A DNA stretch of 9,862 nt from Candidatus Peregrinibacteria bacterium (GTDB lineage Bacteria > Patescibacteriota > Gracilibacteria > UBA1369 > LOWO2-01-FULL-3): positions 1 to 9,862 of the forward strand of contig JACPLZ010000047.1 of assembly GCA_016186245.1 (NCBI GenBank), written 5' to 3'. Every line of letters begins with the position of its first letter. Positions within the stretch are counted from its first letter, which is position 1. The notes below the pieces were generated by a model, which had not been told where the DNA came from, made no database searches, and worked only from the letters and a program-made list of their open reading frames with translations. Both the position numbers and the translations under genes were made by a program. This document shows, piece after piece, positions 1 through 6,535 of this stretch.

Positions 1-2
1 CG

Positions 3-1580
3 CCTGTTGAGGTGATTTTTGATGCGACTAACGTCCAGGTCGATCGCCGGCAATATGAACGTGTATCCGATAAGTGGGATTTTGGCGATGGAGAAACGTC
101 GACCGGACAAAAAACTTCTCACATCTATACGGAAAAGGGTGATTACATCGTAAATCTTACGGTCAAAGTCAAAGATAAAAAAAGCGGTGAAATCACCACT
201 TTTGGTGAATATACCACCACGGTTTCAGTTACAAATGAGGCTCTTACGGCAATCATTACGGCTACTCCGCAATCCGGCGAAGCGCCTTTAAAAGTTGTGC
301 TCGATGGAAGCGCTTCAGTCAATCCGGACGGTAATATTGCCAGCTATGAATGGGATCTGGATGGCGACAAGGTGTTTGATGACGCTGAAGGCGACATCAT
401 TGAAAATACTTTTGATAAAGTGGGGCGCTACAAAGTATCTCTCCGCGTAACAGGTACCACTCTTGATGAATCCGATGTCGCGGAAAAAGAAATCAACGTG
501 AAGGAAGTTGTGGAATTAGTCCCTGTGATCGGCATAGTTGACGAGCCGGCAACATTTGAGGTGGGGGTAAATTATATTTTCAAAGCTGAGGAATCCACTT
601 CACCCAACGGTAAAATTGAAAAATATGAATGGAATTTCGGCGACGAATCACCGCTGATTAAGACAAAAACGGCATCACATACCTTTAACAGGGAGGGCGC
701 TTTTGAAGTTGAGCTTACAATAACGGATGAAACGGGCGAAGAAGCCGTGGAAACCAAATTGATCAATATCGGCGCTCAAAAAGGTTCTCCAAAAGCGCAG
801 ATATCCACTCAGCCGGATTTGGGCGGAGGTCTTGTGCTTGAGGGCAAAGTGCCGTTCAGTGTCGTGTTTAGCGGCACTCAAAGCAGCGACAGCGACAATA
901 ATATAATTGATTACGAATGGGATTTTGGAGACGGATCGACTACCGCTTTCGGAGAAACTGTAACCCATACATATAATGATGTGGGAGCTTATACGGTCAG
1001 TCTTGTTGTCACTGATGCCGATAACAACAGTGGTAGAATAACAATGGCTGTAAAAGTGGATCAGCAGGGGATTGTGGCTGTAGTAACAGCCGATACGATA
1101 GACGGCAATGTCCCTCTCACTGTAACCTTTGACGCCAGCGGCTCTGCCTACAAGGATGGACGCATCACAAGTTATAAATGGGATTTTGGTGACGGCGCGC
1201 CGGAAAAGCTTGGTGACGCCCGCATCAGCCATAAATATACCGCAATTGGAAATTATACTGTAACGGTTACCGTAATAGGATCGGATACTTCTACCAATAC
1301 TGCGTCTCTTAACGTTAGTGTCCGTGAAATACCGTTGTCCGCATGTTTTACCACTGCTCAAAACAAGGGACCTGCTCCGTTTGAAACGACTTTTGATCCC
1401 GGATGCTCTACTGGCGCAGCCACAAGTTATTTTTGGGATTTTGGCGACGGCGGCACTTCCACAACTGTAAAACCGTCCCACACGTTTACCCGCGCCGGCA
1501 TATATAATGTGATTTTGGAGCTAACAGACGCCGAAAACACTGTAGATAAAATTTCCCATGAAATAACCGTGACCGAATAA
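3..1580 (+). CDS. Six-PKD-domain extracellular protein, 5' end outside the window
   Basis: This is the C-terminal 525 or so residues of a larger protein. The frame is open to the first base of the window, and the residues before the first possible GTG (position 12) already read as a PKD strand (PVEVIFDA), so the real start lies upstream. Numbering from that GTG, six PKD domains follow each other at about 1-75, 79-163, 169-253, 260-349, 354-438 and 441-521. The landmark WDFGDG or its variants fall at 22-27, 114-119, 207-212, 303-308, 390-395 and 475-480. The second domain has an acidic WDLDGD-type loop that could bind calcium. Only two cysteines are visible (445 and 465), both in the last domain. 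PKD domains are beta-sandwiches found in surface and secreted proteins, usually for adhesion or as spacers. No catalytic domain, membrane helix or sorting signal is present at the C-terminus, so any signal peptide or anchor must be in the missing N-terminal part. The next gene starts one base after the stop. Confidence 0.93.
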   Translation, partial: PVEVIFDATNVQVDRRQYERVSDKWDFGDGETSTGQKTSHIYTEKGDYIVNLTVKVKDKKSGEITTFGEYTTTVSVTNEALTAIITATPQSGEAPLKVVLDGSASVNPDGNIASYEWDLDGDKVFDDAEGDIIENTFDKVGRYKVSLRVTGTTLDESDVAEKEINVKEVVELVPVIGIVDEPATFEVGVNYIFKAEESTSPNGKIEKYEWNFGDESPLIKTKTASHTFNREGAFEVELTITDETGEEAVETKLINIGAQKGSPKAQISTQPDLGGGLVLEGKVPFSVVFSGTQSSDSDNNIIDYEWDFGDGSTTAFGETVTHTYNDVGAYTVSLVVTDADNNSGRITMAVKVDQQGIVAVVTADTIDGNVPLTVTFDASGSAYKDGRITSYKWDFGDGAPEKLGDARISHKYTAIGNYTVTVTVIGSDTSTNTASLNVSVREIPLSACFTTAQNKGPAPFETTFDPGCSTGAATSYFWDFGDGGTSTTVKPSHTFTRAGIYNVILELTDAENTVDKISHEITVTE

Positions 1581-1581
1581 T

Positions 1582-1692
1582 ATGATCAACAAATCCCAAC
1601 GCATCATGGTCACAATAGTCGCTGTCCTGGCTCTGATTGCCATAGTGGTAACAATGCTTGCCCCAACGCTCCTGGACAACGGCGTTTCTTAG
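1582..1692 (+). CDS. 36-residue single-pass membrane protein
   Basis: A short frame starts with ATG one base after the TAA of the PKD gene (TAATATG) and ends in TAG. The product has a basic N-terminus (MINKSQR), a single hydrophobic helix at about residues 9-30, and a short polar tail ending LLDNGVS. The tight junction suggests it is translated together with the PKD gene from one message. By the positive-inside rule the N-terminus should be cytoplasmic and the tail outside. It has no recognisable domain. Its position directly behind a surface protein that shows no C-terminal anchor suggests a role as a membrane partner, but that is inference. The hydrophobic stretch and the junction argue against a chance frame. 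Its small size leaves real doubt. Confidence 0.62.
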   Translation: MINKSQRIMVTIVAVLALIAIVVTMLAPTLLDNGVS

Positions 1693-1943
1693 GGGCATGC
1701 TGAAAAACTCCATACCTACTGCAATTTTCAGGATTTGGCTGCAAATGATTCATCGAACAGTATTCTTATTATTTACCGCTCTTTAGTTTCATTCGACCAG
1801 TCGATTTTCACGCCCTTATCATCATCAATTTAAATTTTTTTCAGTATTTTCCCGTTTCACGAAAGTATCATGGGCACAGCTTTGCCCACTCATTTGCAAA
1901 TTTTTCAATTTTATTCTCCTCGCCGCTCGCGCATCCAGGTTCC
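1693..1943. other. Gap between convergent genes, with a repeat arm and a weak hairpin
   Basis: This gap separates the 36-residue protein gene (plus strand) from the HNH gene (minus strand). It begins with the left copy of the 51-bp inverted repeat. Positions 1871-1888 hold a 6-bp stem (TGGGCA/TGCCCA) with a 6-nt loop, followed on the plus strand by an AT-rich stretch with a T run. It could be a weak terminator for the upstream operon, but the stem is short and the T run is not adjacent. I see no protein or RNA gene in the rest. Confidence 0.5.
1700..1750 (+). repeat. Left copy of the 51-bp inverted repeat flanking the HNH gene
   Basis: This 51-bp stretch matches the reverse complement of 3774-3824 at 47 of 51 positions without gaps. 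Each copy contains an internal 7-bp inverted repeat, CTGAAAA...TTTTCAG, with an 18-nt loop. The similarity continues loosely a few bases outward (GGGGCATG here against AAGGACGTG in the other copy) and stops inward at GATT. It begins within ten bases of the stop codon of the 36-residue gene. Confidence 0.88.
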
Positions 1944-3509
1944 CTAATTCCAATATTCTCTTGCGTTTTGATCAATCATATATTTTTTCATTTCTTCGTA
2001 CTGTCTAAAAACTTCCTGCAGCTTAAGGTTAGCAACATTTTTTGTGGCAACTTTGATCTCAGCGTTTGTCTTACCGGTTAACTCGTTTCGTTGCACATTT
2101 CGCTTGGCAATGTCATCTGTTTCACAACTTTTAATATTGATTTTCCAGTTTTTAACGTCTCCACCTTCATTTTTGATCAATCCGGAGTGAGCGAATTGAT
2201 GATGCATACGGCATAGCGGATATAATCTCCCGTGCGACTTCTTTAGTGAGAATCTGTCAGGATGATGTAATTCAACATATGGCTCATTGCAGCGGGGAAA
2301 AGCACATCTGCCATTATTGGCCGCAACCGCCGCCATTTTAATCTTTGGAGGAATATACCTCGTGGCATCATCTCGTCCAACAGTGTCACTTGCATTATCG
2401 TGTTTAGCCTCATCCTTACGCCAAACCCTGTCATCCTGCAGATTTTCACGCGAAAATTTAGCCACACTGTCATTGGGGCTCGTATTGTCATGGTGAGCCG
2501 AGCCTGCCCTGAGCCCGCCGAAGGGAACCATGGTAATAGTGTCATCATGCAGATTTTTGCCTCGCAAAAATCCTTTCTCCTCTCCAGTAACTCGTTTCAG
2601 GATATTCTTATTACTATCCGGCCATTTCACTCTCTCCAGCAAAACTTTCAGCGTCTCTCCCATTGTCAACGCCTCTTTCCGCTCTTTTTCCAGCGCCTGT
2701 TTAAACTTTTTAAATTCAAATTCCGTATCCCGATCAACCCGAAATTTTAATTTTTTATAAATATTATGGTCATCGATTTTGCCGGCAGATTGACTCTCTG
2801 AAGATAACTTTTCAGCAATTACTGATTCAGTGTCCGCATTTTGCGTCATTTTTAAGTGATTCCCGGCACTCTCAAAATTTTTCTGCAAATTCCCTTCTGT
2901 AAATCCGTTGACTAATTTGAGGGTCCCAGCCGTTTCCGGCTTATAATAGCTGAAATTTTGATTTTTATCATTTTTCAAGTCAACGAACGCAGCATTACTG
3001 ACAAAAACGGCTTCACTACGATATTTTTCGGCACTTTTCATGATTGATTGCATGTGAGGGGCGGTTGATTCCAGCAAATTTTTATTATGCTCAATCCACT
3101 TTTTTACATATTCCCTCAATACATTGATCGGCAATTTTCTCAATTTATCCAGCCAAAAATCCTGGCTCTCCACAGTAGCAATTCTTGCCACTATTTCCAG
3201 TTTACCCCAGCCATATTTTTTAAATTCACTCCAGATCAATGGCTTATCCTCAAGCCTGTTTGCCAGACACAAAATCCTCGATGTAAGATCATGGCTCATA
3301 CCTGCCAGTTTTGCCGCAAATTCATGGATGCCTGCACAACGATATTTTCGGTACATTTTTCGTTTAGCAATTTCCGGCAATAAAAAGCCAAATCGTCTCG
3401 TCCATTTGCGCGCGTTTTTACCATATTCTTTGCAAAGAGAATACAATTCTTTGTTTGATAAATTTTGAATATTCACAAGTTTGTCATGGTGAGCTTGTCG
3501 AACCATCAT
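1944..3509 (-). CDS. HNH endonuclease family protein (DUF222/HNH-like architecture)
   Basis: Read from ATG 3509 the protein has 521 residues. It starts with an alpha-helical region (LSNKELYSLCKEYG near residue 17, then KWTRRFGFLLPEI and EFAAKLAGMS) like the N-terminal part of the HNH proteins common in Patescibacteria and broadly like DUF222. A long polar linker follows. The HNH nuclease domain lies at about 400-445: CAFPRC, then ELHHPDRF with the HH pair, then LCRMHHQFAH, giving two Cys pairs or Cys/His groups for a structural metal and the catalytic His. A charged tail ends in a short helix. HNH domains cleave DNA with one divalent metal; the target of this family is not known to me. The frame extends upstream to a TTG at 3578, with an ATG at 3548. 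I prefer 3509 or 3506 because conserved sequence begins about 16 residues later, but a dispersed repeat (3483-3509) supplies these ATGs, so GTG 3476 is also possible. The gene is monocistronic, opposes its neighbours, and lies between inverted repeats. The linker contains palindromic repeats in frame. Confidence 0.85.
   Translation of the reverse strand: MMVRQAHHDKLVNIQNLSNKELYSLCKEYGKNARKWTRRFGFLLPEIAKRKMYRKYRCAGIHEFAAKLAGMSHDLTSRILCLANRLEDKPLIWSEFKKYGWGKLEIVARIATVESQDFWLDKLRKLPINVLREYVKKWIEHNKNLLESTAPHMQSIMKSAEKYRSEAVFVSNAAFVDLKNDKNQNFSYYKPETAGTLKLVNGFTEGNLQKNFESAGNHLKMTQNADTESVIAEKLSSESQSAGKIDDHNIYKKLKFRVDRDTEFEFKKFKQALEKERKEALTMGETLKVLLERVKWPDSNKNILKRVTGEEKGFLRGKNLHDDTITMVPFGGLRAGSAHHDNTSPNDSVAKFSRENLQDDRVWRKDEAKHDNASDTVGRDDATRYIPPKIKMAAVAANNGRCAFPRCNEPYVELHHPDRFSLKKSHGRLYPLCRMHHQFAHSGLIKNEGGDVKNWKINIKSCETDDIAKRNVQRNELTGKTNAEIKVATKNVANLKLQEVFRQYEEMKKYMIDQNAREYWN
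2429..2460. repeat. Degenerate palindromic repeat inside the HNH coding sequence, copy 1
   Basis: The first 18 bases (TGTCATCCTGCAGATTTT) match positions 2540-2557 at 17 of 18. It contains a 6-bp palindrome, ATTTTC (2442-2447) with GAAAAT (2452-2457). On the coding (minus) strand it is read in frame as part of the linker between the N-terminal region and the HNH domain, around the residues NLQDDR. Confidence 0.7.
2487..2534. repeat. 48-bp palindromic element, in frame inside the HNH gene
   Basis: It starts GTCATGGTGAGCC and ends GGAACCATGGT, so the two ends form an inverted repeat (GTCATGGT with ACCATGGT, one mismatch in the perfect GTCATGGT/ACCATGAC form). It is clearly related to the element at 9780-9828, sharing GTCATGGTGAGCC at the start, AGCCTGC and TGAGCC in the middle and GGAACCATG at the end. 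On the minus strand it is translated in frame as TMVPFGGLRAGSAHHD within the HNH protein linker. Confidence 0.82.
2540..2573. repeat. Palindromic repeat inside the HNH coding sequence, copy 2
   Basis: A second copy of the TGTCATC-TGCAGATTTT unit, ending in a perfect 9-bp stem: GATTTTTGC (2552-2560), loop CTC, GCAAAAATC (2564-2572). It is read in frame on the minus strand as the linker residues RGKNLHDDT. Confidence 0.75.
3483..3509. repeat. Short palindromic element at the 5' end of the HNH gene
   Basis: A 27-bp sequence running GTCATGGTGAGC...GAACCATCAT. Its ends match those of the 2487-2534 and 9780-9828 elements, with a shorter middle. On the minus strand it reads MMVRQAHHD, so it supplies two candidate start codons of the HNH gene. 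Either the element lies just upstream of the true start, or it has become the N-terminus. Confidence 0.75.
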
Positions 3510-3735
3510 ATAAATTTTCGTTAAAGATTTTAAGAATATGCTCACCATAGCACTTTCAAAATAAAAAATCAAGACCAACAGCCCATTTATGGCTTTCTAT
3601 CGGAACTTTTTATTTAATCGAATGGACGAAACGTATGGATTATTTCAATATCTCGATTTTCATAATCTCTCGATTTTTCGGCACGCCCTTGAAATTTTAA
3701 ATTAACCACAAAATTGCCAAAAATATCCAAATTTT

Positions 3736-3830
3736 GTCATGCTGACAAATAAAAAAACCTCCGGCCGTTACGAAATCATTTGCGGCCAAATTCTGAAAAT
3801 TGCAATAGGTCTGGAGTTTTTCAGCACGTC
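3736..3830. repeat. 95-bp dispersed element containing the right inverted-repeat copy
   Basis: The ends are imperfect inverted repeats: GTCATGCTGA at 3736-3745 against the complement of TCAGCACGTC at 3821-3830 (8 of 10). Inside, CCGGCCG and GCGGCC can pair through a 5-bp stem, and 3774-3824 matches the left repeat at 1700-1750 in inverse orientation (47 of 51). The GTCAT-type end relates it in style to the other palindromic elements in the window. It looks like a small non-coding mobile or dispersed element. Confidence 0.68.
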
Positions 3831-3852
3831 CTTTAAATAGCCATAAATAGCC

Positions 3853-3881
3853 TTGTGGATTCCCTCCCCCCGCCTCATAAT
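3853..3881 (+). promoter_or_regulatory. Possible promoter for the DUF5674 gene pair
   Basis: TTGTGG at 3853-3858 and CATAAT at 3876-3881 are 17 bp apart, which would leave a leader of about 24 nt. The -35 box is poor (3 of 6) and the -10 matches at 5 of 6. A rival -10, TATAAC at 3898-3903, would give a nearly leaderless message. Confidence 0.35.
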
Positions 3882-3911
3882 GGCGCCACGACAACGATAT
3901 AACACGGCACA

Positions 3912-4262
3912 ATGGATGACATTCTCATCATTTCCGTCCCAATCACAAAAAAACAGCTTGAGGAAATAAGCCAAAAAAGATTTGGTAATATGGTTAAAGC
4001 TGTTGTCGACATTGAGCAAAAGATTATGGCTGTCGGCGGCGAGCTCCACGCTGATGAAGAGGCGATTTTATTGGACGGCGGATCCCTGCAGCAAAATTTA
4101 TGGGGCATAAATATCTACCACGCCCTTCCACGCGATCAATGGATTGAATTCGATTCCATGATAAACATCCGTCCCGGCCAGGGAAACCGCTCAAGACATG
4201 TTGATGACAGCAACGTACAAAAAAAAATCATAGAAATTGTTAATAACTTTATCCTGGAATAA
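3912..4262 (+). CDS. DUF5674 family protein
   Basis: A 116-residue soluble protein without signal peptide or membrane helix. It matches what I know as the DUF5674 family. The diagnostic core is at residues 25-68: GNMVKAVVDIE, then IMAVGGELHADEEA, then LWGINIY. A second block at 76-95 reads QWIEFDSMINIRP followed by GNRSR. The invariant-looking GGELHADEE, with His and several acids, and the IRP-GNRSR segment would suit a metal or nucleotide site, but the function is unknown and I assign none. The length fits the family, so the gene appears complete. No Shine-Dalgarno sequence precedes the ATG. It is followed at 12 nt by another small gene; I recall this pair together in Patescibacteria, which suggests a shared task. 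Confidence 0.88.
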   Translation: MDDILIISVPITKKQLEEISQKRFGNMVKAVVDIEQKIMAVGGELHADEEAILLDGGSLQQNLWGINIYHALPRDQWIEFDSMINIRPGQGNRSRHVDDSNVQKKIIEIVNNFILE

Positions 4263-4272
4263 TCCTGGAATA
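4251..4272 (+). repeat. Perfect 11-bp tandem duplication at a gene junction
   Basis: ATCCTGGAATA occurs twice back to back (4251-4261 and 4262-4272), spanning the last codons and stop of the DUF5674 gene. With one copy removed the junction would be TAATATG, identical to the junction at 1578-1584, so the duplication appears to have lengthened the spacing by 11 nt. Confidence 0.9.
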
Positions 4273-4274
4273 AT

Positions 4275-4613
4275 ATGGCTTTTCAACACGATGGTCTTGC
4301 CGGTGGACGATGGTTTACTTTTTCGCTTTCGCAGCAGCTGGGGAATGTAGGGAGCGAAGTCGAACGCGCCATAAAATGGCATGCAAAAGGTAATAAAGAA
4401 TATTTTGAATCGGCATATGCCCGCATGCTCGAGCTCCTTGATTTGACTATTGGCGATGAGCGTTGGAAAGGGGTGCGCAGGAAAGAGCTGGTCAGGGTAA
4501 GAGAAGCGCTTTGTGATAGTTTTGAAGGAGGGCGGGAGATTGGCGGACCGCTTGATAATTGGCCCGGTTATTTTCTGCCGTTCGCTATTTTAGCATTGCG
4601 AAAACCGGATTAA
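4275..4613 (+). CDS. Small helical protein of unknown function paired with DUF5674
   Basis: A 112-residue soluble protein with no signal peptide. Visible landmarks are a start of MAFQHDGLAGGRWFTFSL, then QLGNVGSEVERAIKW (residues 21-35), KGNKEYFESAYARMLELLDLTIGD (38-61, described here only as a charged amphipathic helix), RRKELVRVREALCD (68-81) and an aromatic-rich end (NWPGYFLPFAILAL). The composition predicts a helical bundle. I recognise the pattern as a conserved hypothetical family seen in Patescibacteria and neighbours, often with DUF5674, but I know no function. Its ATG lies 12 nt after the previous stop, so the two are probably cotranscribed. Its 3' end overlaps the -35 box of the promoter for the next operon. 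Confidence 0.82.
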   Translation: MAFQHDGLAGGRWFTFSLSQQLGNVGSEVERAIKWHAKGNKEYFESAYARMLELLDLTIGDERWKGVRRKELVRVREALCDSFEGGREIGGPLDNWPGYFLPFAILALRKPD

Positions 4614-4624
4614 TCTGTTATAAT
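4596..4624 (+). promoter_or_regulatory. Strong extended -10 promoter for the four-gene surface operon
   Basis: TTGCGA (4596-4601, 4 of 6 to the -35 consensus) is followed after 17 bp by a perfect TATAAT (4619-4624), itself preceded by TG at 4616-4617 to give TGTTATAAT, an extended -10. Transcription should start near 4631, leaving about 20 nt of A-rich leader before ATG 4652. The -35 box lies inside the end of the preceding gene. Confidence 0.72.
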
Positions 4625-4651
4625 TGATCTGTAAATTAAAACAAAAACAAA

Positions 4652-6514
4652 ATGGCCAATTCAGGAAAAAGGATTGCTGTCTATCTGCTTTTGGCAGCCC
4701 TGGCGCTCGGAAGCGCTGTTTATTATGCGACCAAAAACATTGACGGGGATACCCCTCCGAAATTTGATTTAAGCATAAAAGGCAGCCGTTTTTTGGGAAA
4801 AATTTCCAGTGACGAAGCATGTCATCAGGCATTGCCAGGCTATAAATTTACCGCGAGTGAATCATGGGTTGAGCCATCCGGCACTGCTTACACCCTCGCT
4901 GTCGGCGGCCATTTTTATCACTCCGAAAATGATCTGACAATTGAGCAGATTCTGAATTCGATCAGGCCGATAGATGGCAACAAGGTGATTATAGTTCATT
5001 ATGATCCGGCGACCGACAAATGGTTTACCTATCCGGAAATACCCGATCCTAAAAACAGGCCATTTTCTCTTAACAGCACCGTCTATAAAAACAATGCTTT
5101 CATGATTATTTCCTGCAAAGAATCTGAAATTACAGGAATTAAAGATGAAAGGACTGCGGCAGATACTCTTCCTTATCAAATACAAACGGTTGACGGAAAT
5201 AGATGGATTTTGGTACCACAGACAGGTGATCCCAATGTGTTGGATCAAATTTCCGACAAATTGGTATCTGTCTGGTATCAGGACAATGACCGGGTGGATG
5301 AAGATTCTTTCAAAGAATGGACCGATGAATCGGGACTTAATCAGGAATTCAAAACCATGTGGCTGAAATTGGATTTGGCTGCGGTTGCTGCGGATAGTGT
5401 GGCCACTGATGATGAGCCGGCCGGGCCGGCATCGGACAACAACGATAATGATGGTGGCACGGGATCAGGTAGTGGTGGAACAATTTCACTCAAAGAGCAA
5501 ATGTTCTACATAGCTTGTCTCAAAAATCCGGAACTTTGCAACAGAACACGAGAAGGCAGCTCTGCCGATAACGGAGATGCAGCTTCAGCAACTGGATCAG
5601 CAGTTTCACAGGCATTGGCACCAATAACGGATTTCACATTGAAATATGACAAAACCGAAGTTGGCTACAATAATAAAACACTTGTCCTGACTTCCTATCC
5701 GACGGCCACTCTTACATGGACTGATCCGGAAAATGACGCAAATATTACTTCTTATCGAGTGAGCTACGTAACCGACAAATCTACAGCGGAAGAACAAGTG
5801 ATCAACAACCAAAAAATGAACGATCTGCCATATAGTGATGGTCGACCAACTGATAACAATAATGGTACAAAGTCTCTGACGATTAATAATCTTAACGCAG
5901 GAGATTATTGGTTCAAAATTGTTGCCAGATATTCTGATGGACAAGAAAGTAAATCAGTAGCACAAAAGTTTGAGCTTAAGGATGAAAGATCGGAAGTAAG
6001 ACTTAACAGTAGTGAAGGTTGGCTGACAGGAACAACAATTTATAACACTTTTTCGGCCTTTCTCCCTTATGAAACAGATGATGGGAATGATTTGGAGCTA
6101 TCCTACGCTTATGCCTCCATTCCAAAAGATTTTTTAGAAAGTTTGAATTTGGAAATCACATTTAATAACAAATTATGGGGCAATAATAAATCGATGCCTT
6201 TCAAAAAATTTGAAGATATAAAAAGTGATGACTATTCAAATAACACGGCGGAATATATCGATGAATTTGTGTCAGATTACATCGACGTCGGCACAGACTG
6301 GAATGGACAAGGTGGTATCAATGATATTGAAGTGCAGCCGCCATTTTATACAGTTATAACTGTACATGGTAAGGATTACCTCATTTTAGCCAATTTCCAT
6401 GATGAAAATAATTACACCGTGACGTTTACGATTGTTGATAAATCGGACAGCTCTCTTAAGAGTAAATCTCTTGTGAAAACATTTAAGATTGATGATCTTA
6501 TTAGTACTTTTTAA
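4652..6514 (+). CDS. Membrane-anchored surface protein with Fn3-like domain (PPxF family, paralogue 1)
   Basis: A 620-residue protein. A short basic N-terminus (MANSGKR) and a hydrophobic helix at 8-25 form a signal anchor, so the rest should be outside. Directly after it comes the motif TPPKFDLSI (34-42), shared with two other proteins of this operon. The first globular region (about 43-243) has Cys57 and Cys155 in places equivalent to Cys90 and Cys205 of the next protein, and shared signatures GNKVIIVHY, IISC, RWILV, VSVWY and MWLKL. A Ser/Gly/Asp linker (244-276) leads to a short CX6C segment (Cys289, Cys296). An Fn3-like domain follows (about 322-442; TATLTWTDPE, YRVSYV, GDYWFKIVARYSDG). 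The last 180 residues are probably another beta-rich domain, unassigned. There is no C-terminal anchor. The A-rich leader fixes the start. It is first in the operon; the next ATG is 21 nt past the stop. Function unknown; a structural or adhesive surface role is inferred. Confidence 0.92.
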   Translation: MANSGKRIAVYLLLAALALGSAVYYATKNIDGDTPPKFDLSIKGSRFLGKISSDEACHQALPGYKFTASESWVEPSGTAYTLAVGGHFYHSENDLTIEQILNSIRPIDGNKVIIVHYDPATDKWFTYPEIPDPKNRPFSLNSTVYKNNAFMIISCKESEITGIKDERTAADTLPYQIQTVDGNRWILVPQTGDPNVLDQISDKLVSVWYQDNDRVDEDSFKEWTDESGLNQEFKTMWLKLDLAAVAADSVATDDEPAGPASDNNDNDGGTGSGSGGTISLKEQMFYIACLKNPELCNRTREGSSADNGDAASATGSAVSQALAPITDFTLKYDKTEVGYNNKTLVLTSYPTATLTWTDPENDANITSYRVSYVTDKSTAEEQVINNQKMNDLPYSDGRPTDNNNGTKSLTINNLNAGDYWFKIVARYSDGQESKSVAQKFELKDERSEVRLNSSEGWLTGTTIYNTFSAFLPYETDDGNDLELSYAYASIPKDFLESLNLEITFNNKLWGNNKSMPFKKFEDIKSDDYSNNTAEYIDEFVSDYIDVGTDWNGQGGINDIEVQPPFYTVITVHGKDYLILANFHDENNYTVTFTIVDKSDSSLKSKSLVKTFKIDDLISTF

Positions 6515-6535
6515 ATAAATCTAACAAAAACCAAA

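Larger units (their letters stand above)
3579..3911. other. Repeat-rich spacer between the divergent HNH and DUF5674 genes
   Basis: No gene is supported here. The spacer holds a 10-bp direct repeat TCTCGATTTT (3651-3660 and 3668-3677), a 17-bp motif TTTTTCGGCACGCCCTT (3674-3690) that recurs with two mismatches at 3817-3833, the right copy of the 51-bp inverted repeat inside a larger palindrome-ended element, and a possible promoter for the next gene. Short minus-strand frames that cross it end in repeat sequence and look accidental. Confidence 0.6.

Noticed and set aside
675..1481. 268-residue minus-strand frame opposite the PKD gene
   Set aside because: It mirrors the PKD coding frame, with a low-complexity Cys/Arg/Ser-rich product and no domain.
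1697..1786. Small peptide gene in the left repeat (MLKNSIP...), matched by a similar peptide in the right repeat
   Set aside because: Of the four differences between the two copies, three change the amino acid, so there is no sign of selection on a protein. The repeat is better seen as DNA or RNA.
1871..1888. Rho-independent terminator after the 36-residue gene
   Set aside because: The stem is only 6 bp and no T run directly follows it, so I note it within the gap and do not call a terminator.
3510..3578. HNH gene start at TTG 3578 or ATG 3548
   Set aside because: The extra residues are hydrophobic and unlike the family's N-terminus, and the conserved part begins much later. Not excluded, only less likely than 3509 or 3506.
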